8,883 nt of DNA from Candidatus Helarchaeota archaeon (GTDB taxonomy: Archaea > Asgardarchaeota > Lokiarchaeia > Helarchaeales > HEL-GB-A), in contig JABXJU010000186.1 of NCBI GenBank assembly GCA_013375405.1, positions 1-8,883 of the forward strand. Reading direction: 5' to 3'. The notes beneath the pieces are model-generated. The model was not told where the DNA came from, made no database searches, and saw nothing but the letters and a program-made list of their open reading frames with translations. Shown here in pieces: positions 1 through 5,426 of this stretch; positions within the stretch are counted from its first letter, which is position 1; every line of letters starts with the position of its first letter. The position numbers and the translations under genes were made by a program.

Positions 1-81
1 GGAATAGGATTTGAGCCAGTGTTTTTCCACGAAGAGAAGTTTCTACAGAATCACTTGGCAAATTGTATAAAAAAGGGATGA
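1..81 (+). CDS. C-terminal end of an unidentified protein (5' partial)
   Basis: The first frame is open from the window edge to a TGA at 79-81, giving the last 26 residues of a protein. It contains GFEPVFFHEEKF and ends in the basic tail CIKKG. The composition looks like protein, but the fragment is too short to assign a family; a GFEPV-type strand occurs near the end of many small globular enzymes, so this is not diagnostic. It converges on the DUF4760-like pseudogene, whose stop codon is only 15 bases away. The call rests on the open frame reaching the edge and on plausible residue use; it could still be a chance open frame. Confidence 0.4.
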   Translation, partial: GIGFEPVFFHEEKFLQNHLANCIKKG

Positions 82-108
82 AGAATGTTCTCCGCCCTAT
101 TTTTGGGC
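68..108 (-). terminator. Hairpin plus T-run at the 3' end of the minus-strand pseudogene
   Basis: GCCC (94-97) and GGGC (105-108) form a 4-bp stem around a 7-nt loop and overlap the stop codon of the minus-strand pseudogene. About 20 bases further along the minus strand there is a T-run (A-run 69-74 on the plus strand). T-runs are the main termination signal in archaea, so this is a plausible terminator for the leftward transcript. The stem is short. Confidence 0.35.
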
Positions 109-485
109 TAGTTGTTCTCTCTCATTCATCTCATTGTAGAGATGCTCGAACCACTTGAGCGCTTGAGGCCACTCAAAGCGTTCCCTGTATTCGGTGATGA
201 CCGGTTCTATCCTCTCCCAGGTACGTGTGATGAAGCCAAGCATCAGCTCGTTCACCATTTCGACGTCCACGAGCTTTCTCTTGACGAGCACGCCCATCCC
301 CTCGAAGACCGTCACCACCGAGAGCAAGTCGCACCAGGCCTCAAGGTTCGTCTCTGGGCCATACTTTCAAAGTCGAAGTCGCTCCACTCCCATTGATAAC
401 GTATCGCGCGCGCAAAGCATTCGGCACAATCGACGCTCTTCGATGAATGGCGAGTGACAGCCAATTTCAAAAAACTCCAAATTAA
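97..485 (-). pseudogene. DUF4760-like helical protein, broken by a frameshift
   Basis: The downstream frame (minus strand, from about 363 to the TAG at 97-99) reads KYGPETN, then a helix with FEGMGVLVKRKLVD, then ITRTWERIEPVITEYRERF and WFEHLYNE. This is the pattern of DUF4760-type helical proteins of unknown function. Upstream the matching sequence continues in another frame, about 485 down to 366, ending in RYQWEWSDFDFE. Joining the two halves as DFDFE-KYGPE needs one extra base near 364-368, so a single-base deletion has broken the gene. In the downstream frame the stretch before KYG is a TGA stop. A TTG at 325-327 could start a 76-residue product, but it lies inside the conserved region and is unlikely to be the true start. 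The N-terminus is poorly defined: stops lie just upstream of 485, next to the tRNA-end-like repeat at 498-556. A sequencing error could also explain the shift. Confidence 0.6.
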
Positions 486-497
486 TTACTATTTTAG

Positions 498-556
498 CCC
501 AGGACGGGCTTCTAACTTGTAGAAAAGTACCTAGTGCAAATGGAATTTGCACGCGA
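498..556. repeat. Copy 1 of an imperfect repeat with a tRNA 3'-end-like edge
   Basis: The segment begins GCCC, has GGGCTTCTAACTT, then GTAGAAAAGTACCT, and after a 12-base insertion ATTTGCAC-GCG. The same order occurs at 3841-3892 as GCCC, GGGATTCGAACTT, AGTAGAAAAATACCT, ATTTACAC-AG-GCG. Read on the minus strand, the left edge resembles a degenerate tRNA T-arm and acceptor 3' strand (GTTAGAAGCCC here against GTTCGAATCCC in copy 2). The pair could be attachment-site-like ends left by integration, or two copies of a small dispersed element. Confidence 0.45.
534..552. promoter_or_regulatory. Perfect 8-bp palindrome upstream of the flavoprotein promoter
   Basis: GTGCAAAT, a 3-nt spacer GGA, and ATTTGCAC form a perfect inverted repeat. 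It ends about 12 bases before a T-rich TATA-like stretch (about 564-572) and 56 bases before the GTG start of the flavoprotein. A dyad just upstream of an archaeal TATA box is a typical place for a transcription-factor site. It also makes up the insertion that distinguishes repeat copy 1 from copy 2. Confidence 0.4.
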
Positions 557-608
557 ATGGAAGTTTTTTATTGAGCCCTGACATTCCTTGTGTGCTTGGT
601 GAACATTT

Positions 609-1316
609 GTGAAGGTTTTGGTCTTGAATGGTAGCCCTCATACCGAGAGAGGGGTTCACGTCACGATGCTCCAACACCTCGAGGAGGGCCTCAGGGAGGC
701 GGGCGCAGAGGTCGCCAGGAGGGACGTGTACAGGCTTGACATCAATCCGTGCCTGGGGTGCTTCTCGTGCTGGAGGCAAACCCCGGGGAAGTGCGTGCAG
801 GACGACGACATGCAGTCCCTCCTCCCAGAGGTAGCCCAATCCGACATGCTGGTGCTCGCCACGCCAGTGTACGTCGACGGCATGACGGGTCCCATGAAGA
901 CCTTGCTTGACCGCCTGGTGCCTCTGCTGAGGGGCCGGTTCGAGGTGAGGGAGGACCACTGCCGGCACCCCTTGCGCGAGGGCGTCAAGGCGGGGAGGCT
1001 CGTGCTGGTGTCCGCCTCCGGGTTCACCGAGATGGACAACTTCGACCCCCTCGTGGCCCACATCAAGGCGGCATGCAAGAACATGGGGAGGGAGTTCGCG
1101 GGGGCGATACTCCGGCCCTACGGCTGGTTCCTAGGACATCTCCGACGGAGGGGACTCCCTGTGGACTCCATCCTCTATGCCATCAGGTCAGCTGGCGTCC
1201 ACCTTGTGGAGGAGGGTAGTATACCTGAGGAAGTCCTGGATGAGATAAGTCGTGACCTCGTCGCGCGAGAAGAAGTGGTCGAATACCTGAACTCATACTA
1301 CGGTCAATTCGAATGA
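609..1316 (+). CDS. Iron-sulfur flavoprotein / NADPH-dependent FMN reductase family (flavodoxin-like)
   Basis: The 235-residue protein has a flavodoxin-like fold. The N-terminus MKVLVLNGSPHTERG holds the FMN phosphate-binding loop (GSP at 8-10). Cys48, Cys51, Cys54 and Cys62 form a CX2CX2CX7C cluster followed by DDDM, the compact [4Fe-4S]-binding motif of archaeal iron-sulfur flavoproteins. ATPVYVDGMTGPMKTLLDR (84-102) is the usual flavin-contact segment. Known members are cytosolic electron carriers or reductases that move electrons between ferredoxin-type donors and other acceptors; the substrate here is unknown. About 40 residues at the C-terminus extend beyond the core. The start is GTG with GGTGA (599-603) just upstream. 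The gene is monocistronic and much richer in GC than the DNA to its right, so it probably belongs to the host backbone. A palindrome at 534-552 suggests regulation. Confidence 0.85.
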   Translation: MKVLVLNGSPHTERGVHVTMLQHLEEGLREAGAEVARRDVYRLDINPCLGCFSCWRQTPGKCVQDDDMQSLLPEVAQSDMLVLATPVYVDGMTGPMKTLLDRLVPLLRGRFEVREDHCRHPLREGVKAGRLVLVSASGFTEMDNFDPLVAHIKAACKNMGREFAGAILRPYGWFLGHLRRRGLPVDSILYAIRSAGVHLVEEGSIPEEVLDEISRDLVAREEVVEYLNSYYGQFE

Positions 1317-1320
1317 AAAC

Positions 1321-1336
1321 ACACATTCACATGTGT
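1321..1336 (+). terminator. Small hairpin right after the flavoprotein stop
   Basis: ACACAT, a 4-nt loop TCAC, and ATGTGT form a perfect 6-bp stem starting five bases after the TGA. No T-run follows, so it is weak as a terminator and may instead mark the transcript end or be chance. Confidence 0.2.
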
Positions 1337-1515
1337 AATAGATGCGCGTGCACTGGACTGAAGAGCAGAGCAACTGGAATTTAATGATGAGGTTTGAAAT
1401 CGGCTCCACCGAATGCCTCCCAAAAACGCGAAGATCCTCATCGAAGCCAGATACTTTAGATGCTTTGCCCACGCTAGTCCTGTCGCCGCTCGCGTGGCAG
1501 ACTCGTCTTCTCGTA

Positions 1516-1641
1516 CTACTTCCCATCCGCCTGAAGCCTTCTCGCTACTATCGCCAGCTGCCCCACATCCCCCTTGATCCTACTCAGGCTCCTCCTCACC
1601 CAACGAAAAACATCCCTGTTCTGCCGTCCTCTACTCCAAAC
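1516..1641 (-). pseudogene. Possible C-terminal remnant of a decayed gene
   Basis: This minus-strand frame has 41 sense codons between an in-frame TGA and a TAG. The product is amphipathic and basic (VWSRGRQNRDVFRW, then SLSRIKGDVGQLAIVARRLQ). In-frame stops precede it and there is no start codon with a ribosome site, so it would be a broken tail of a gene whose 5' part is lost. The family is not recognised and chance is a real alternative. Confidence 0.25.
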
Positions 1642-1794
1642 TCAAACAACACCCTCAACCTGTGCTCACGCACGCGACTGATTTTTGGCTCTGACATACT
1701 CAAAGGATATCACTAGAAATATAACTCAGTTGATTTGAATTGTTTGATTTAGACAAACTAATAGAAGGTCGTGTGCATAAGATAAATGTACATT

Positions 1795-2070
1795 TTACTT
1801 TGAATTTATTAATTTGTCATTTTTTCTGAATTTTTTCTTTAAGTCTAAGACCTTATAAATAGGGTTCCCCTTTTCGTCACTTTCACCTATGGGAACTACT
1901 AAATTTTTATTGAACCATCGTTTTGGCGATGTTGTTACAGTAATTAAATAATCTGTCTCATCTATTGGGATCTCGTAAATCCGACTTCCTTTACGATATA
2001 GTCCAACACGAAAATTGTTGGTATCTTTCCAGCCAATTCTTTTGAATTGGGTTTTTTTAACCATTTTCAT
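1795..2070 (-). CDS. Small basic protein of unknown function
   Basis: A 91-residue protein with no family I recognise. It is basic, alternates short polar and beta-like segments (RVGLYRKGSRIYEIPID, YLITVTTSPKRW, NLVVPIGESD) and ends in a lysine-rich helix (KVLDLKKKFRKNDKL). No membrane segment or signal peptide is visible. GGAGATGA lies at 2072-2079, directly before the ATG at 2070. A TATA-like TTTAAATA lies at 2089-2096 (minus strand), 28.5 nt from the second in-frame ATG (2062-2064), so a leaderless start two codons later (89 residues) is equally possible. It lies downstream of the BpsA-like gene on the same strand, 37 bases away, but has its own promoter box. It is the first gene inside the AT-rich island. 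Confidence 0.6.
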   Translation of the reverse strand: MKMVKKTQFKRIGWKDTNNFRVGLYRKGSRIYEIPIDETDYLITVTTSPKRWFNKNLVVPIGESDEKGNPIYKVLDLKKKFRKNDKLINSK

Positions 2071-2088
2071 TTCATCTCCATCTTCACA

Positions 2089-2096
2089 TATTTAAA
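2089..2096 (-). promoter_or_regulatory. TATA box for the 91-residue protein gene
   Basis: TTTAAATA on the minus strand, 22 nt upstream of the first ATG and 28 nt upstream of the second. It sits in the short gap after the BpsA-like gene, implying independent transcription. Confidence 0.5.
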
Positions 2097-2107
2097 CGAT
2101 GCTAAAC

Positions 2108-2929
2108 CTATTTCTTCCACATATCCCTCCAAGATCTGCAAATTTCAAACTGACCGCAACCCAAAGGGCTATCAGCAAATTTTTTTGTGATGCGATTAAT
2201 ATCAAATTCAATAGAGTAATTTTTTATTAAACATAAATATTTTTCTACAATAATTTTTAATGCAAAAGAATTGGGGCCTTCTGGGTCTGGATATTTATAT
2301 AACGTTGGTGAAACTTCCGTTATTTTCATACCACTTTTTTGTAAAAATGACCAAACCTGGTGTTTTAAAAGCTGAGTCCAATTAGTTCCGATTGGAATAC
2401 ACAAAAATATAGGTGATTTTTGAATTTGGTTTAAATGAAATATTCTTGAAAGAAAACTAAATATTCCTGGACAATTGAAAGGCGGATCTGTTCGCCAAAG
2501 ATCAATCTGAACTGAATTAACCACATCTGATATTTTTTCATTTATTGGTTCTTTAACATCGTATTGAATGCCAATAACTTCAAATCCGATTTCTCTACCT
2601 ACCTGAATCCACCAATCTATAACCCTTTCATCGATATCGATCAGTAACACGTTGGCTTCATCGAATTGTGTTGCTAATAATCCGACTCCATCATACCCCC
2701 CCAAAAAAGCAGCGGAGCGCCTTTTATATTCTGTCTTTAAAAACAAATTCTGTGCTATGACAGAATCGTAATCTAATCCAAATTGATCTAGGTCTCTTTT
2801 TCTCTCTGGTCTTGTAGAATATATATCATCCAGTAATTTTTTAAAAAATGTGTTACAATCTTCGCAAAATCCATTTTGATTTATTTTAACATGATTTCCA
2901 CATAATATACATGGTTTTACAGATTCCAA
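2108..2929 (-). CDS. Zinc-ribbon protein with BpsA-like (PF01861) methyltransferase-fold domain
   Basis: The 273-residue protein begins with a small zinc-binding motif, CX2C (Cys7, Cys10) and CX2C (Cys22, Cys25). A Rossmann-type domain follows: YKRRSAAFLGGYDGVG (68-83) where the family has its nucleotide or SAM loop, VLLIDIDERVIDW (94-106) matching the acidic strand-2 motif, a DVKEPI segment (124-129), and TDPPFN (147-152) as motif IV. This order resembles branched-chain polyamine synthase BpsA (N4-bis(aminopropyl)spermidine synthase), which transfers aminopropyl groups from decarboxylated SAM. It lacks the GDDD of typical BpsA, and DPPF also occurs in base methyltransferases, so the substrate may be different, for example a nucleic acid. 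The start is TTG at 2929: no other start is available before a stop, and a TATA-like TTTTAAAT lies 30 nt upstream, fitting a leaderless message. It is divergent from the PUA/EVE-like gene. Confidence 0.6.
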   Translation of the reverse strand: MESVKPCILCGNHVKINQNGFCEDCNTFFKKLLDDIYSTRPERKRDLDQFGLDYDSVIAQNLFLKTEYKRRSAAFLGGYDGVGLLATQFDEANVLLIDIDERVIDWWIQVGREIGFEVIGIQYDVKEPINEKISDVVNSVQIDLWRTDPPFNCPGIFSFLSRIFHLNQIQKSPIFLCIPIGTNWTQLLKHQVWSFLQKSGMKITEVSPTLYKYPDPEGPNSFALKIIVEKYLCLIKNYSIEFDINRITKKFADSPLGCGQFEICRSWRDMWKK

Positions 2930-2955
2930 ACTATTTTTATTTTAATGTAATTTGC

Positions 2956-2963
2956 ATTTAAAA
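2956..2963 (-). promoter_or_regulatory. TATA box for the BpsA-like gene
   Basis: TTTTAAAT on the minus strand, centred about 30 nt upstream of the TTG start at 2929. This spacing supports a leaderless transcript and the unusual TTG start. Confidence 0.5.
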
Positions 2964-2988
2964 TTTTATGGTATCTTTAATCAATATT

Positions 2989-2996
2989 TTTAAATA
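2989..2996 (+). promoter_or_regulatory. TATA box for the PUA/EVE-like gene
   Basis: TTTAAATA centred about 30 nt upstream of the ATG at 3022, mirroring the spacing of the divergent promoter. The TTG at 2998 directly follows the box and would lie upstream of the transcription start, so ATG 3022 is preferred. Confidence 0.55.
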
Positions 2997-3021
2997 GTTG
3001 AAACTAAAAAATTGCAATAAC

Positions 3022-3468
3022 ATGGATGTGATTCCTAGAAGATATATTATTTTTCCCGCTTCGAGGGAAGAGTTTAGCTCTTTACAAGAATTTGAAGATT
3101 TTCTAGAAAATACAGTACCAAGTAAAAAAAGAAATGGTATCTATCATATACGTACAAAATTGAGTTATCCTCCAATGGGTAAAGTCCCAATTGGTTCAAT
3201 TGTCGTATTCAGATTTTTTGGATTACATCTTGGACATGCCAGAGTTGACAAAGGTGTGAAAAGGCAATTCGAACCTGAACGTACTAAAGTTTATCCATAT
3301 TATATAACATTTGAACCTTCTTCATTATCCCTTTTCCCAAGACGAGTATCTATTAGTGAATTTAGGAGGATATACCCACATCCATTTTTTACCCGAGCTT
3401 ATCTTGATATGACAATTGATGAATATAGAAATCTTGTTAGGTTATCAGGCGCACAACCGCTAGTTTAG
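3022..3468 (+). CDS. Small protein with a predicted PUA/EVE-like domain
   Basis: The 148-residue protein (start at ATG 3022, chosen from the TATA spacing; a TTG at 2998 would add eight residues) has a beta-rich core: PIGSIVVFRFFGLHLGHARVD (56-76), then YPYYITFEPSSLSLFPRRVS (91-110), then a Pro/aromatic and helical tail ending MTIDEYRNLVRLSG. A G(D/S)-hydrophobic-strand followed by a G-x-A-x-V strand and a YYI-F strand is what PUA-like folds such as EVE and ASCH show. Members often read modified DNA or RNA bases and occur in restriction and defence loci. No nuclease motif is visible. It is divergent from the BpsA-like gene with 92 bases between the starts, so the two may share regulation. The family call is from pattern only. 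Confidence 0.5.
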   Translation: MDVIPRRYIIFPASREEFSSLQEFEDFLENTVPSKKRNGIYHIRTKLSYPPMGKVPIGSIVVFRFFGLHLGHARVDKGVKRQFEPERTKVYPYYITFEPSSLSLFPRRVSISEFRRIYPHPFFTRAYLDMTIDEYRNLVRLSGAQPLV

Positions 3469-3667
3469 CCACTTCTCCATTTTATAGTTAAAAAGCGCGT
3501 ACATTTACAGAATTACAATTTTATGAGTAATTTAAACATTATTCCGATTCAATTTAAGTTAAAGAACCACAATGACGAAATGTTCCACTGCGCTCAAGCA
3601 TCACGGAAACATAAACATATAGAAAAGTAGATAATTCTACGCAAAAATAACTCAGCTAAGGGAAACC

Positions 3668-3823
3668 ATGAGCTCGATCATAAAAAGGAGATGGGAAAAA
3701 CCCCTTCTGAATAGTGAGGTGGTATCTCATCTACGTGTGAGAGCAAAGCCATCCGACGAAATGAGCCCGGAAATCGCTTCTCCCCAACCGATTCCTGCCA
3801 AAAGGGGCTACCATTCAAAGTAA
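3668..3823 (+). CDS. Possible 51-residue basic protein
   Basis: ATG at 3668 to TAA at 3823 gives a 51-residue basic protein starting MSSIIKRRWEKPLLNSEVV and ending in PIPAKRGYHSK. There is no family match I recognise and no strong ribosome site (AAGGGAAACC precedes the ATG). CATATAGAAA at about 3618 could act as a weak TATA. The GC content is higher than the adjacent island genes, so it could be a remnant of backbone DNA, a structured RNA, or a real short gene. The opposite strand also has an open protein-like frame over the same bases, which lowers confidence. Confidence 0.25.
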   Translation: MSSIIKRRWEKPLLNSEVVSHLRVRAKPSDEMSPEIASPQPIPAKRGYHSK

Positions 3824-3840
3824 AAACATGCCAACCAACG

Positions 3841-3892
3841 CCCCCGGGTGGGATTCGAACTTAGTAGAAAAATACCTATTTACACAGGCGCG
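3841..3892. repeat. Copy 2 of the imperfect repeat; tRNA 3'-end-like, possible attachment-site remnant
   Basis: Read on the minus strand, bases 3862-3840 give GTTCGAATCCCAC followed by CCGGGGGCG. This is what the T-loop, the 3' side of the T-stem and the 3' side of the acceptor stem of a tRNA look like. The 5' side of the T-stem is not there: the bases before the loop (CTAAG) do not pair with CCCAC. So only the tRNA 3' end is present, as in attachment sites left when an integrase uses a tRNA gene. The adjoining non-tRNA bases match copy 1 at 498-556. Confidence 0.45.
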
Positions 3893-4021
3893 CGCAGTTG
3901 TTTTGTTGCAAAATCATTTTTTGTTTTCTATCTGAGTAACATAGAACCATCACGCACATTTCTAAACAGGTAAACAAGCGAATATGTAAACAAATTATTT
4001 AAAATATAGTCATAATTAAAT

Positions 4022-4351
4022 TTATATTAGATTTTCCTTATCAGATTGTAGTATAATTTTACCTGTGCTTGTCAATGTAATTTTGGGGATACTATCATTT
4101 CTTATAGGTTGAAAATTAGTGCTTAAATCACCGTCTATAAATGTTAAATCTCTTATATTCTGTTCAAGTTTATATCTACGAGCGTTATATTCTTTTCTTC
4201 CACGTTTTCTTTTTTCACTTAATTCCTTTAAATCCATTAAAATCTTTTGATATTTAGGGGATTTAGTATATTCTTGATGTTCTTTTAAGGTTCTAATTGA
4301 AATGCCGTCATTATAAAATTTTATATTTTTGGTTTGTACGTTTTGAAACAT
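4022..4351 (-). CDS. Small charged protein of unknown function
   Basis: A 109-residue protein without a recognised family. The middle (about residues 36-70) is a strongly charged, probably coiled helix: KILMDLKELSEKRKRGRK, then EYNARRYKLEQNIRDL. A short beta-like C-terminus follows (KITLTSTGKIILQSDKE). No membrane segment is visible. The start is ATG at 4349-4351; no clear ribosome site precedes it. It is divergent from the three-gene operon and separated from it by a structured GC-rich intergenic segment. A helical basic segment could bind nucleic acid, and the size would suit a small accessory or antitoxin-like partner, but nothing in the sequence fixes a function. Confidence 0.5.
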   Translation of the reverse strand: MFQNVQTKNIKFYNDGISIRTLKEHQEYTKSPKYQKILMDLKELSEKRKRGRKEYNARRYKLEQNIRDLTFIDGDLSTNFQPIRNDSIPKITLTSTGKIILQSDKENLI

Positions 4352-4410
4352 TTCGCGTGTCCGTATCTAATAAGAGAAAGTTATGGAGTTAAAGATTTCT
4401 TTATTTTTTT

Positions 4411-4520
4411 ACTTCGCTTGCGCAAAACTCTCCGCGCGCGCCCGAAGCCCATAGCCAAGAGCCCGAGACTCACTTATAGATTAAGAAACCGTATAAACTA
4501 TAGAGTAAAATGTGAGTCAG
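4411..4520. other. Structured GC-rich intergenic segment, possible noncoding RNA
   Basis: Two inverted repeats lie side by side. CTTCG (4412-4416) with CGAAG (4443-4447) encloses GCGC/GCGC inner pairing. GACTCAC (4467-4473) with GTGAGTC (4512-4518) encloses TATAG/CTATA (4475-4479, 4498-4502). The first part is far richer in GC than the flanking DNA, as structured RNAs in AT-rich DNA often are. It could be an RNA gene, a regulatory leader or an operator region. A 65-codon Arg-rich frame across it (4334-4531) has a TTG start overlapping the 109-residue gene and looks like chance. Confidence 0.3.
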
Positions 4521-4572
4521 ATTTAATATAATGGGGTTGAGAAAAGCCGTATGTTTTTTAGATTATTGTTTC

Positions 4573-4582
4573 TTTTAATATT
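4573..4582 (+). promoter_or_regulatory. TATA-like box for the three-gene operon
   Basis: TTTTAATATT centred about 24 nt upstream of the GTG at 4601. With this spacing the transcript would start at or just before the GTG. A second candidate, TTTAATATA, lies at 4522-4530. Confidence 0.4.
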
Positions 4583-4600
4583 TTCAGAAGGGCGGCTACT

Positions 4601-5425
4601 GTGACTAGGCATTCAAGACGGTCGTCAAAAGGTATGATGCTTGTTGAAGATCCTAGAGAGACAATAAAAGCTGCATGTGAATTTTATGGCAGAACAGTTG
4701 ATTTGCAAAGATATAAATCGACATATGAGGAAATTATTGGGCGATATACTAAACCAATCCATATAAAACATGCGCATACACATTTTTATTCTCTTACAAG
4801 TTTTAATATTCTTAGTCCTGTCGAATCAGGTAAAGGTCTTTATACTCTATCTCATCTTGGTAAACAACTATGTGAAAATCTCCAAAAATCCGACATTAAT
4901 GAATATAAAAAAATCCTTAGGTATATTTTATTAAATAATCCCAATAAAGGAAATCTTTTTCAGAATTTTCTTGAATTTATTAGTGAATGCTCACATCGTT
5001 CTAGAAAAGAGTTATATGAGAAATTTAAAGAAATCCCTGCAAGAGCTCTAATTTCTTGGTCAATTGAAGCGGGTTTGATAGATAATCTAAAAGATAAATT
5101 TTGGATAATAGAAATTCCATCAGAAAAAGATATTGACTTAGATAAGTTTTGGAATATTCTAAATAGTTATTACAACGAACTTACAAGTTCTGAAATTTTC
5201 GGAATCGATAAGGTATTTGTCGATATCAGAGATCTTACATCTAAATTTTGTATTAAGTATAATTGGTCAATCGACGAATTTGATGAATATCTTCGTAAAC
5301 TTTTAGATTCGGAATACGAAGCACAAATTAGACTTTATGGGGCTCCGACTTCATACTTTGCGAACAAGAAAAACTTCATGTATAATAACCGAGTATATGC
5401 TTTTCTGAGAATAATGGTGAGTTAA
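4601..5425 (+). CDS. Predicted multi-winged-helix protein, operon partner of the ATPase
   Basis: A 274-residue soluble protein with no family I can name. It reads as consecutive winged-helix units. Residues 65-90 (LTSFNILSPVESGKGLYTLS, then HLGKQL) have the form of a recognition helix, a wing and a closing LT-x-x-G-K helix. Residues about 132-170 (RSRKELYEKFKEIPARAL, then AGLI and a FWIIE wing) look like a second unit. The C-terminus (SIDEFDEYLRKLLDSEYEAQ, a GAPTS turn, then NRVYAFLRI) looks like a third. Such proteins usually contact DNA or act as adaptors. The start is GTG at 4601, placed by the TATA box; in-frame ATGs at 4634 and 4637 are alternatives. One base separates its TAA from the ATPase start, so the two are co-transcribed and probably work as a pair. 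Codon use is as AT-rich as its neighbours. Confidence 0.6.
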   Translation: MTRHSRRSSKGMMLVEDPRETIKAACEFYGRTVDLQRYKSTYEEIIGRYTKPIHIKHAHTHFYSLTSFNILSPVESGKGLYTLSHLGKQLCENLQKSDINEYKKILRYILLNNPNKGNLFQNFLEFISECSHRSRKELYEKFKEIPARALISWSIEAGLIDNLKDKFWIIEIPSEKDIDLDKFWNILNSYYNELTSSEIFGIDKVFVDIRDLTSKFCIKYNWSIDEFDEYLRKLLDSEYEAQIRLYGAPTSYFANKKNFMYNNRVYAFLRIMVS

Positions 5426-5426
5426 A

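Larger units (their letters stand above)
1317..1794. other. Gene-free stretch; probable decayed coding DNA, then the composition boundary
   Basis: No intact gene is convincing here. The part to about 1690 is GC-richer than the island and looks like former coding DNA. On the minus strand 1516-1641 is a 41-residue open stretch ending in a TAG, with FRWVRRSLSRIKGDVGQLA and a basic C-terminus. Nearby minus-strand frames contain further protein-like pieces separated by stops. A 124-codon plus-strand frame over the same area (1342-1716) is rich in Pro, Ser and Thr and looks like the antisense of this remnant. From about 1720 the sequence becomes AT-rich, which marks the left edge of the island. Confidence 0.4.
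3469..4021. other. Long intergenic stretch with a GC-richer scrap, a tRNA-end-like repeat and direct repeats
   Basis: About 550 bases without a confident gene. Bases 3469-3660 are AT-rich and hold nothing clear. Bases 3660-3895 are richer in GC than their surroundings and hold a 51-codon ORF followed by the tRNA-3'-end-like repeat copy 2. Near 3970-3993 GTAAACAA occurs twice, 16 bases apart. No complete tRNA can be folded here. Confidence 0.5.

Noticed and set aside
112..457. Two plus-strand ORFs of 94 and 87 codons over the left edge
   Set aside because: They are antisense to the DUF4760-like pseudogene, whose minus-strand frame gives a recognisable protein pattern.
505..522. Possible tRNA-Arg(TCT) anticodon arm: ACGGG, loop CTTCTAA, CTTGT
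   Set aside because: A 7-nt loop with 5-bp stem can be drawn, but no acceptor, D-arm or T-arm fits around it; it is better explained as part of the repeat shared with 3841-3892.
531..1084. Long minus-strand ORFs (176 and 142 codons) and a 68-codon plus ORF
   Set aside because: They are other-frame readings of the GC-rich iron-sulfur flavoprotein gene, rich in His, Arg and Pro, with no domain pattern.
1342..1716. 124-codon plus-strand ORF
   Set aside because: Low-complexity Pro/Ser/Thr-rich product, no ribosome site, and protein-like pieces lie on the opposite strand.
3840..3895. Complete tRNA gene on the minus strand
   Set aside because: Only the T-loop and 3' strands are present; the 5' side of the T-stem does not pair and no anticodon arm follows.
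3961..4000. GTAAACAA direct repeats as a start of a CRISPR array or iterons
   Set aside because: Only two short copies 16 bases apart in AT-rich DNA; no regular spacing or further units.
4334..4531. 65-codon Arg-rich plus-strand ORF
   Set aside because: It starts inside the opposite-strand 109-residue gene without a ribosome site and lies over inverted repeats, so its Arg-rich content reflects GC-rich structure.
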